This document shows, piece by piece, positions 18,281 through 25,910 of a stretch of DNA of 64,000 nt. Position 1 is the stretch's first letter. Each line of letters opens with the position of its first letter. The position numbers and the translations under genes were made by a program. The notes under the pieces are model-generated. The model saw only the letters and a list, made by a program, of their open reading frames with translations. It ran no database searches and was not told where the DNA came from. The stretch comes from an uncultured Selenomonadaceae bacterium (lineage in GTDB: Bacteria > Bacillota > Negativicutes > Selenomonadales > Selenomonadaceae), in contig CALELM010000045.1 of assembly GCA_937902665.1 (NCBI GenBank), forward strand, positions 8,900 through 72,899, written 5' to 3'.

Positions 18281-19873
18281 TCAAAATTTATAGTCGATAT
18301 CTGCTTCAAACATGCGATTCCATGGAAAAGAAATCTCCTCTATCCCTAGGTTCTTCGGATAGTCTATATTTTCCTTCACGAAAGATTTCAACATATTAAG
18401 TGCCCGGTAGCTGACGGTCTGCTTCTTGTCATCCAACCTTCCATAGACACCGTCCCCGCGAAACCATCCCAGTTGGCGTGCCACAGAATTGCGAATATTT
18501 GCCTGATATGCCCAGTCATCTAAATAGCGAACCAACAGAAGTTCATCCTTGTCCTCCTGCTTCATATTCCTTGCCAGCAATCCTTCCCCAATAGCAAACC
18601 CTGTGCTGTTTGTCGGCGTATTCCAGCCAGAATAGGAACGCAAACGAAAGAGCAATCCCCTTTTTCTCAGTTCCTCCATCAAGGCATTATCAGCCCCATT
18701 CGCATAAGCAATATCCGCAAGTGCAACAGGATAGCCTTTCTCTAAATGCTCCGAAATGATTTCAGCAAAATATCTTGACACGGTTTTTTCTTTGGTATCA
18801 TTCTTATAATCTGCCGCCTCAAAGGTTTTCCCATTCCGATTGGTGTTGACCAAAAGTACCAAATCCGCCTGCTCTGGCTGACGAACCTGCAATGCCCCTG
18901 CGACCGTGATAGCATCATGAATGGAAATTCCTATTTTCTCGTCCGAATACGCAGGCACTGTACTTTCCCCGCTGCCGATATTATACCGCACATAAACAAA
19001 CGGCGTTTCTTTCCTGTCTGCATTCACGGCACGGGACAGGAGCAGCATTCCCACCTCGTCAATGCCGGACATGGAACGATACTTTGAGGAAGTCAGTCCC
19101 TTGGCATACGTTTCCAAGTTTCTTCTCTCCATGTGCGTCTGCGAAAATGGCGCATTATCGTCACGTCCCAAGACCAAGTAATCAAACATTCCCTTTTGGG
19201 CAAGGTCGATGAGGTACTTGTTCGCCTCAAGATTCCGCTTTCTGCGTCCCAGCCAATCATTGAGCGAAGCTTCCGGTATCAGCTTCTGAAGAAATCCTAT
19301 TTCTTTTTTCTCTCTGGCGCTGAGTCCTGAGACCTCCTCCTTGTCCTTCAATGCCGTGTATCTAAAAATATCTGCACCATATCCTGCATAGTATTCCGGC
19401 TCCATATGCCCAGATGCCTCACCTGAACGGGGAGTTCGCATGATAGAGCCAAACACATAGATCTGCATCTTGGGGTTTTCCTTGCGGAAGGACTGAAAAC
19501 GCTTTGCCCTCTGCAAAATCTTTTCCTTGCTGTAATCATGCTTTCTGGAGCCCACTAAACTGCCATAGAGCATCGTATCGGAAGAAATCACTGCCGCCTT
19601 TGCGTTCTTGGCATTTGCTTCCATCCATTGCCAAAGCTCGTCCGGCTTTCCTAGGCTTTCGTTCGTTCCCATAATATTATCGGGGGGAACCTCTACCTCA
19701 TAGCCTAGCTTTTCCACAACCTCAACCGTCTGCTTTTCTGAAATTGGACGGTTGTCGTGCGGAACAAACAGTATTTTTTTTACCTCCGGCTTCTTTGCTG
19801 ATGCGATTGGCATCGCCATCATCACCACGCAAAGCACGCACATTGCTGCTACAACCTTTTTATGGAAAACCAA
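18281..19873 (-). CDS. exported DUF4127 family protein
   Basis: The 530-residue protein begins with a signal peptide (about 1-26, ending MPIASA). The mature part starts with KKILFVPHDNRPISEKQ, the hallmark of DUF4127, and continues with WMEANAKNAKAAVISSDTMLYGSLVGSR and a DYLVLGRDDNAPF segment. The family is of unknown function and occurs mainly in Firmicutes; conserved Asp/His/Arg clusters suggest an enzyme, but that is inference. The start is TTG 19873, eight bases after AGGAGG; the first codons read LVFHKK. One copy of a 31-base repeat lies 40 bases upstream. It is between the GTPase-Sel1 and DUF2225 genes, each separated by more than 100 bases, so it is probably transcribed alone. Confidence 0.82.
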   Translation of the reverse strand: MVFHKKVVAAMCVLCVVMMAMPIASAKKPEVKKILFVPHDNRPISEKQTVEVVEKLGYEVEVPPDNIMGTNESLGKPDELWQWMEANAKNAKAAVISSDTMLYGSLVGSRKHDYSKEKILQRAKRFQSFRKENPKMQIYVFGSIMRTPRSGEASGHMEPEYYAGYGADIFRYTALKDKEEVSGLSAREKKEIGFLQKLIPEASLNDWLGRRKRNLEANKYLIDLAQKGMFDYLVLGRDDNAPFSQTHMERRNLETYAKGLTSSKYRSMSGIDEVGMLLLSRAVNADRKETPFVYVRYNIGSGESTVPAYSDEKIGISIHDAITVAGALQVRQPEQADLVLLVNTNRNGKTFEAADYKNDTKEKTVSRYFAEIISEHLEKGYPVALADIAYANGADNALMEELRKRGLLFRLRSYSGWNTPTNSTGFAIGEGLLARNMKQEDKDELLLVRYLDDWAYQANIRNSVARQLGWFRGDGVYGRLDDKKQTVSYRALNMLKSFVKENIDYPKNLGIEEISFPWNRMFEADIDYKF

Positions 19874-19913
19874 AAATCTCTCCTCCTAATAACATGAATT
19901 TTTATGAACTAAA

Positions 19914-19944
19914 TTATAACGCCATTGTTCAAGAAAATGCCATA
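19914..19944 (-). repeat. 31-base intergenic repeat, copy 1 (upstream of DUF4127 gene)
   Basis: Read on the minus strand the element begins TATGGCATTTT and ends GGCGTTATAA. It is identical over all 31 bases to 57251-57281 on the plus strand. Both copies lie 40-60 bases upstream of a start codon and point in the direction of that gene. A 9-base TTGAAACGC also lies 20-30 bases upstream of each. The 190-base gap around this copy (19874-20063) holds no other feature that I can support. Confidence 0.9.
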
Positions 19945-20063
19945 AGCATTTTCCCTCCAATTTGCGTTTCAACGAAGCGGGAGATATGCTCACCGCTTGT
20001 TAAAATTTGGCTTCCCCCACTTACAGCAAGCTGTTGAAGAAGGGGACATTTAGCTTCGTTATT

Positions 20064-20774
20064 TCAGCTTTTTTCAGCCACATTCTCTTCTTTTTTTGCC
20101 TGCGCACGCCGTTCCTTGACCTCATGCCAAAGATCGCGCGCCCTCTTGAATGTTGGAAACTCCATCGTGCGAACCCTCTGGTCGCTGATAATGCGGCTCA
20201 AATGCTGTGCTGTCTGCTCAAAATCTCCCAACCGAAAATAAATCGCCCCAACCAAATAAAGTGCCAGATTATCTGTCATCTTGCCAAAGGGGTACGTTTC
20301 CGTTGCCAACGACTGATCATAAAGCTCGGCAGCCTTTCGCATGGCAGCAGCTTCCTTTTCTGCTTCCCCTGAGTCGCGATAAAGCCACGCCATTGCCAAG
20401 TAAAGCCCTGCACGGGAATTCAATGGTGCCCCCATCATTTCCTCAAAATAAATAGCCAATTTATAGAAAGCAACTGCATCAGGCAAGGATCTTTCTTCAA
20501 AAAATTCGATAGAAATCTTTTTCTCTTCCAAAAAGTCCCTGACTTTCTGCTTCTTATGCGAAGACATTGGTGAAGTGAACCTCTTTTCCTCCGCGGCATA
20601 CCCGCAATGCTCACAAAACCAAATCTTATAATAATATGGATTGAAATCCCTGTAATGCACACAAAAATCTTCATCGACCTTCTGTGCCAAAATTCTGGAT
20701 TTCGTTTTTATAATACGAGTCATTTTTCCGCACATCGGACATTCTCTGTCTACAACATAGGTATGTTCGCCCAT
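20064..20774 (-). CDS. DUF2225 family protein (zinc ribbon plus helical repeat)
   Basis: The 236-residue protein has two CxxC pairs, C12-PM-C15 and C54-EH-C57, forming a likely zinc ribbon, followed by TPR-like helices (about 100-215: LYLAMAWLYRDSGEAEKEAAA and ALYLVGAIYFRLGDFEQTAQHL). This matches DUF2225, a Firmicutes family of unknown function. The ATG at 20774 follows GGGAGG and is preferred to upstream in-frame codons. It is flanked upstream by the terminator of the GH13-GH77 gene and downstream by a gap, so it is probably monocistronic. No membrane segment is present. Confidence 0.83.
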   Translation of the reverse strand: MGEHTYVVDRECPMCGKMTRIIKTKSRILAQKVDEDFCVHYRDFNPYYYKIWFCEHCGYAAEEKRFTSPMSSHKKQKVRDFLEEKKISIEFFEERSLPDAVAFYKLAIYFEEMMGAPLNSRAGLYLAMAWLYRDSGEAEKEAAAMRKAAELYDQSLATETYPFGKMTDNLALYLVGAIYFRLGDFEQTAQHLSRIISDQRVRTMEFPTFKRARDLWHEVKERRAQAKKEENVAEKS

Positions 20775-20820
20775 AACAAAACCTCCCTTCGCACTCACTA
20801 CTTTTCATAGAATACCACAA

Positions 20821-20854
20821 GAAAAACAAAAAAGGAAGGGAACTTGTCCCTTCC
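20821..20854 (-). terminator. intrinsic terminator at the end of the glycogen cluster
   Basis: GGAAGGG (20834-20840) and CCCTTCC (20848-20854) form a perfect seven-pair stem with a seven-base loop. On the minus strand it is followed by TTTTTTGTTTTT. It ends the GH13-GH77 transcript 15 bases after its stop. Confidence 0.92.
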
Positions 20855-20869
20855 TCATGAAGCGCCCAT

Positions 20870-23800
20870 TTATTTTTTTTGTATCCTGCCGTATTGCTCG
20901 CAAAGTGTCTTGATCTTCTTTGCGTCGAGAGCAAGACGGTAATCCGGCTTCAAGCACCACTTCCAGTTAATGCCAACCGTTCCCGGAAGATTCATGCGGT
21001 TGCGGCTGTCCAAATGCAGGAAATCCTGCATAGGAATCACTGCTAAACGAGCTTCTGTTTCATAAGCAAACTCAATCAGCTTCTCACAAATTTTTTCTGG
21101 CTTCCCTGCATCTGCCTGAAGCACATTCGCAATGCTTGCCCGCTGGCGGTCATCCAAGTCCTCCATGAACCAGCCCACAGTCGTATTGTTGTCATGTGTC
21201 CCCGTATAAACGATACTGTTTTCCGAAGTCGTTGCTCCCATGCGTCCCTGCTCATTGAAATGCAGTTCAAAATGTAGAACCTTCATTCCTGGAAAACCAC
21301 ACTCCGCACGAAGAGCTTCCACCTCGTCTGTAATTATGCCAAGATCCTCTGCCACAATGGAAACATCGCCAAGCTCCTCACGCAGTGCATCAAAGAACGG
21401 CTTTCCGGGGCCTTTCACCCAACGCCCATTGATTGCCGTCTTTGCCTTGCCGTCCACTTCCCAGAACGACTCAAATCCACGGAAATGATCCACTCGCACA
21501 ATGTCCACAAGCTCATACAGCTTCTTGAAGCGTTTTTTCCACCACGAATATCCTGACTTCTTCATTGCCTCCCAGTCATACTGCGGATTCCCCCACAGCT
21601 GTCCCGTGGCACTGAAATAATCTGGCGGTACTCCTGCAACAGTTTTTGGTGTTCCTTCTTCATTCAAATCAAAAATTTCTTGGTTTGCCCATGCATCAGC
21701 ACTGTCCTGCGACACAAAGATTGGCATATCTCCAAGAATCTTGATTCCCTTGGATCGTGCATACTCATGCAGACGATTCCATTGAACAGAAAATACATAC
21801 TGCACAAACTTCTCATAGCCCATGCGTTCTGCCAGCTTCTTCTTCAAGATCTTCAAGGTTTCCGGATCCCTTTGCTTGACCAAGTCAGGCCACTTCGTCC
21901 ACTCCAAATCCTTGAATTCTTTTTTGCATGCTTGGAAAAGTGCATAATCCTCCAGCCAGTAAGCTTCTTTCTCGCAGAAAGCAACATAGTCCATGTCCTT
22001 TTCTGCCTTGCCCGCAAACTGTGCATAGGCTTTCTTCAGGCACTTGCTTTTAAATGCCCACACTCGTTCAAAGTCCACGAAAGAACTGCTGCTTGCATAG
22101 ACTACCTTTGCTTCTGCGGCACTGAGCCATTTCCTATCGATCAGGTCATCCAAATCAATCAGCATAGGATTTCCTGCAAACGCTGAGGGTGACTGGTACG
22201 GGGAATAGCCAAAGCCAACGGGTCCAAGCGGCAGAACCTGCCAAACAGACTGTCCCGCTTCCTGCAGAAAATCAACAAAACTGTAGGCGGACTTTCCCAA
22301 ATCGCCAATACCATACTTCGTAGGCAGGGAAGTTGGATGCAAAAGAATTCCCGCCAAACGCTCATGCGTTCTTGGCTTGCGAACCAAGTGCAGCAAAGCT
22401 CCCTTCAACGGATCTAATTTCAAGGATAAATGTCCGCGAATCACGGATATTTCCTTCTTTTCCTCCGCCAATACGTTCTCAAAGACTCCATCTGCAAAAT
22501 CACTGACATCCAGTGTTACCTGTTTGCTCTCCGAGCAGTTGCGGTTAAATGCCACAATATAGACATCATTTTCTGCAGCTTGTCCGAAAACGTCCTTTCC
22601 TGCACGTATAATTCTTGCATAAACAATAACCTCGCCCTCTGCGTAAAGTGGCAAAAGCTCACCAGTCTGCAAAGCAACGTGCGCATTTCTTTCCGCAATG
22701 CATTTCCTGTACCATGCCTGAATCTCTTTGTCACCGCCATCCCAGCAGTACGGACGGCGATTGGTCGGATCCTTGAAGCCCTGCATGCCAATTTCATCAC
22801 CGTAATAAATGCAGGGAACGCCCGGATAGGTCATCTGCCAAAGTGCTGCCATCATCAGCCTTCCCTTGCCGATACGGTACCGCTCCTCATCTAAGCAATA
22901 CTCCACTTGGCGAATTGCCGGCATGCCATCATAATATGGAGCCTCACCCAAAATCGTAATGGCTCTCTGCACATCATGGCTTCCAATCAGATTCATCATG
23001 GCATAAAAATTCTCTTTTGGATAATTTTCACGCAGGCTTTCCATTCTTCTCTGGCAAACAGATCCATCAATATATCCAAGCAAATAATCCAGCAAATGCT
23101 TGCGGAACGGATAATTCATCGCAGAATCCATTTCCCTGCCGCAAAGATATTCCCTTGGTACACCATAGGCTACCTTATTGGATGCATCCTCCCATACCTC
23201 GCCAATCATGACAGCATCTGGATTCGTTGCCTTCAGCTCACGATAAAAAGCTTGGGAAAAAGTTGCCGGAAGCTCATCAATAACGTCCAGCCTCCAACCG
23301 CTGACACCTTCCTTCATCCAATGATGCATCACGCTGTCCTCGGAATGAATAATGAAGTCCATATAGGAAGGTGTCGTTTCCGTGACATTCGGCAAGGTGT
23401 TGAAACCCCACCAGCTATCATACTCATTCGGGTAATTGCGGAAATTGTACCACTCATAATAAGGTGATTCCTTGGATTGGAATGCCCCAACGGTATCGTA
23501 CATGCCTGCACGGTTAAAATACTTGCTGTTGCTCCCCGTATGGCTGAATACACCATCAATAATGACATGGATTCCCATGTCCCTTGCCTTGTCAACGAAG
23601 TCCTTGAATTCCTCGTTCGTTCCAAGAATCGGATCTATTTTATGATAATCGCCCGTATCGTAATGATGATTGCTTTCCGACTCAAATACAGGATTCAAAT
23701 AAATGGTGCTGATTCCAAGCTCCTTCAAGTAATCCAGCTTCTTCTTGAGTCCCTTGATATTCCCGCCAAAGAAATCATACGCCACAATTTCCTTGGTGTC

Positions 23801-24334
23801 CGGATCCTTGTAATAGCAGGGATCATCCTTCCATGAAGTATGCAGAACGGCTCCCTTTTTTTCGATAATCTCGTTACCTTCCCGGCAAAATCTGTCAGGG
23901 AAAATTTGGTACATGACGGAATGCTTGAACCAGTCAGGGGTCTTTGCCCCTTTTTCGTATACCGTAATCTGATAGGACGGCGGCGCATTGTCATAAAGTT
24001 CACCAATACCGCCGAGCATTTCCGGATTATTCCCATAATATTTCGTTTTCGAAACGGCTTCAATAATAAAATAATACCACAGCAGGCAGCCTCTCTCAGG
24101 CATTGTTATATCTGCATAATAAAAACATTCTTCCTCAGACTTTCTCTTTTCCGAAAGAACAACGATCTGCTCTCCCGTGCGTTCCTGCCATAATCGGAGC
24201 AATACCTGCCTCACTTGTTCCTTGGCTTGAACAAGAATTCCCAAACGCAGTACCGATCCAGCCTCCGTTGCACCCACAACAGAACGGTAATACAAATCCT
24301 GCGAGTTATGTACTACGTTACTTCGTTCCAACAT
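20870..24334 (-). CDS. fused GH13 alpha-amylase/debranching-type hydrolase and GH77 4-alpha-glucanotransferase
   Basis: This 1154-residue bifunctional enzyme works in glycogen and maltodextrin turnover. The N-terminal half (about 1-655) has a starch-binding-like domain, then a GH13 barrel with D350 (GWRLDVIDE, nucleophile), E379 (MIGEVWED, acid/base) and D454 (IGSHDVQR). The C-terminal half (about 660-1154) is a complete GH77 amylomaltase: HPTSLPTKYGIGDLG, the nucleophile Asp in VDHFRGFESF, acid/base Glu in AEDLGIIT, and GTHDNNT. Similar fusions in Negativicutes are annotated as GlgX/4-alpha-glucanotransferase. Both catalytic sets look intact. GAGGGTGAAGTG precedes the ATG at 24334. It is the last gene of the glycogen cluster, behind a partial terminator after glgA. 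The exact GH13 specificity is open. Confidence 0.93.
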   Translation of the reverse strand: MLERSNVVHNSQDLYYRSVVGATEAGSVLRLGILVQAKEQVRQVLLRLWQERTGEQIVVLSEKRKSEEECFYYADITMPERGCLLWYYFIIEAVSKTKYYGNNPEMLGGIGELYDNAPPSYQITVYEKGAKTPDWFKHSVMYQIFPDRFCREGNEIIEKKGAVLHTSWKDDPCYYKDPDTKEIVAYDFFGGNIKGLKKKLDYLKELGISTIYLNPVFESESNHHYDTGDYHKIDPILGTNEEFKDFVDKARDMGIHVIIDGVFSHTGSNSKYFNRAGMYDTVGAFQSKESPYYEWYNFRNYPNEYDSWWGFNTLPNVTETTPSYMDFIIHSEDSVMHHWMKEGVSGWRLDVIDELPATFSQAFYRELKATNPDAVMIGEVWEDASNKVAYGVPREYLCGREMDSAMNYPFRKHLLDYLLGYIDGSVCQRRMESLRENYPKENFYAMMNLIGSHDVQRAITILGEAPYYDGMPAIRQVEYCLDEERYRIGKGRLMMAALWQMTYPGVPCIYYGDEIGMQGFKDPTNRRPYCWDGGDKEIQAWYRKCIAERNAHVALQTGELLPLYAEGEVIVYARIIRAGKDVFGQAAENDVYIVAFNRNCSESKQVTLDVSDFADGVFENVLAEEKKEISVIRGHLSLKLDPLKGALLHLVRKPRTHERLAGILLHPTSLPTKYGIGDLGKSAYSFVDFLQEAGQSVWQVLPLGPVGFGYSPYQSPSAFAGNPMLIDLDDLIDRKWLSAAEAKVVYASSSSFVDFERVWAFKSKCLKKAYAQFAGKAEKDMDYVAFCEKEAYWLEDYALFQACKKEFKDLEWTKWPDLVKQRDPETLKILKKKLAERMGYEKFVQYVFSVQWNRLHEYARSKGIKILGDMPIFVSQDSADAWANQEIFDLNEEGTPKTVAGVPPDYFSATGQLWGNPQYDWEAMKKSGYSWWKKRFKKLYELVDIVRVDHFRGFESFWEVDGKAKTAINGRWVKGPGKPFFDALREELGDVSIVAEDLGIITDEVEALRAECGFPGMKVLHFELHFNEQGRMGATTSENSIVYTGTHDNNTTVGWFMEDLDDRQRASIANVLQADAGKPEKICEKLIEFAYETEARLAVIPMQDFLHLDSRNRMNLPGTVGINWKWCLKPDYRLALDAKKIKTLCEQYGRIQKK

Positions 24335-24356
24335 CACTTCACCCTCTCAGAAATAA

Positions 24357-24393
24357 ATGAAAACAGCCCGGCGAAGGGGGGATTCACCGGGCC
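24357..24393 (-). terminator. hairpin/partial terminator between glgA and the GH13-GH77 gene
   Basis: GCCCGG (24367-24372) pairs with CCGGGC (24388-24393), extended by GAA/TTC after one mismatch. The minus-strand 3' side reads TGTTTTCATTTATTTC, a moderately T-rich tail. The downstream gene has no clear promoter of its own, so this may attenuate rather than end transcription. Confidence 0.65.
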
Positions 24394-24411
24394 AAAAGCA
24401 ATTAGATGACT

Positions 24412-25848
24412 TTACTTTGCCAGAAGCTTCTCATACAGCTTGCAATATTCTTTTGCAGACTCTGTCCAACTGTAATCCGTATTCATTGCATTCTGGATAA
24501 TCGTATTCCAAAATACTGGATTCTCATAGGTACTCAAGGCCTTCTTCAAAGAATACATCATCTCATGTGCATTATAATCCTTGAACAAGAAGCCATTGCC
24601 CTCGCCCGTGTACTTGTCAAACTGCTGTACCGTATCCTTCAGTCCTCCAGTCTCGCGAACCACCGGAATAGAACCATAACGCATAGCAATCAACTGACCA
24701 ATACCACAAGGCTCATAGTTGGACGGCATCAAGAAGATATCCGAAGCCGCATAAATCCGCTGCGCAAGGTCATTGGAGAAGCGAATATTCCCCGAAACCT
24801 TTGTCGGGAACCGCCAAGCCAATCCCTTGAACCAGTCCTCATATACCTTATCGCCCGTCCCCAGCATAACAAACTGAATATTCTCATGCTGCAGGATCTC
24901 ATCCATAATACGAACGATCAAGTCCATGCCCTTTGCCTCGACCAAACGGGAAACCAAGGCTACCATAGGGATTTTGCGGCTCACGGGAAGTCCCAAAAGC
25001 TTTTGGAGCTCCACCTTGTTGTCGTGCTTGCGATCTCTGGTACCGGCATCGTAGGTCTCAAACAAAGCCTTGTCCGTTGCAGGATTGTAAACATCATAGT
25101 CAATACCATTCACGATACCATAGAGATCCTCACTGCGGCTGCGGAGCAATCCATCCAAATGCTCGCCATAATATTCATACTGAATCTCCTTGGCATAGGT
25201 ACGGCTGACCGTGCTGATATAATCGGCATAAACCATGCCGCCCTTCATGAAATTCACTGCATTGTAGAATTCCAAGTCACCATTGTTGTAGTACTTCCAA
25301 TCAATACCAAGAGTATCCTCCATGATGTCCTTTGGGAACACGCCCTGATACTTCAAGTTGTGGATCGTGTACAGAGTCCGAATTCTCTCATAGCGTTCAT
25401 CACCCTGATGCTCCAGCTTCAGAAGCACATTCACAAGACCGGCATGCCAGTCATTCGTGTGAATAATATCCGGCCAAAAATCAATTTGCGGAAGCATTTC
25501 CAAAACGCCGCGGCAGAAGAAGGAGAAGCGTTCTGCATCATCATCATAGCCATAGAAGCCTTCTCTGTCAAAATAATCCTGATTATCAATGAAGTAATAA
25601 GTGACACCGTTTTGGACATACTTGTCAATTCCAAAAAACTTGGACCGCCAAGAAACATTGAGCGTACTATCGTAGACATGCTCCATGTTATTACGGTATT
25701 CTTCTGAAATCTTACCAAACTTTGGCATAACAACACGGATGTCCACGTTCTCCAACTGCAATGCCTGCGGCAAGGAACCTGCTACATCTGCCAATCCGCC
25801 AGTCTTGACAAAAGGTACTGCTTCCGATACCACATACAAAACTTTCAT
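24412..25848 (-). CDS. glgA: glycogen synthase (ADP-glucose)
   Basis: GlgA transfers glucose from ADP-glucose onto the non-reducing end of alpha-1,4-glucan. The 478-residue GT5 enzyme has the N-terminal ADP-glucose motif KTGGLADVAGSLP (from residue 15) and the C-terminal GT-B nucleotide-binding block with MPSNYEPCGIGQL, where the Glu contacts the substrate. Length is typical. The ATG at 25848 follows AAGGGGGAT. It lies 62 bases downstream of glgB and upstream of the GH13-GH77 gene, so precursor supply (glgC/D), elongation and branching are encoded together. Confidence 0.96.
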   Translation of the reverse strand: MKVLYVVSEAVPFVKTGGLADVAGSLPQALQLENVDIRVVMPKFGKISEEYRNNMEHVYDSTLNVSWRSKFFGIDKYVQNGVTYYFIDNQDYFDREGFYGYDDDAERFSFFCRGVLEMLPQIDFWPDIIHTNDWHAGLVNVLLKLEHQGDERYERIRTLYTIHNLKYQGVFPKDIMEDTLGIDWKYYNNGDLEFYNAVNFMKGGMVYADYISTVSRTYAKEIQYEYYGEHLDGLLRSRSEDLYGIVNGIDYDVYNPATDKALFETYDAGTRDRKHDNKVELQKLLGLPVSRKIPMVALVSRLVEAKGMDLIVRIMDEILQHENIQFVMLGTGDKVYEDWFKGLAWRFPTKVSGNIRFSNDLAQRIYAASDIFLMPSNYEPCGIGQLIAMRYGSIPVVRETGGLKDTVQQFDKYTGEGNGFLFKDYNAHEMMYSLKKALSTYENPVFWNTIIQNAMNTDYSWTESAKEYCKLYEKLLAK

Positions 25849-25910
25849 TCGATTATCCCCCTTACCTAACTCATATCAAAAAATTCAAAGAGATATCCCA
25901 AACACCTCTG

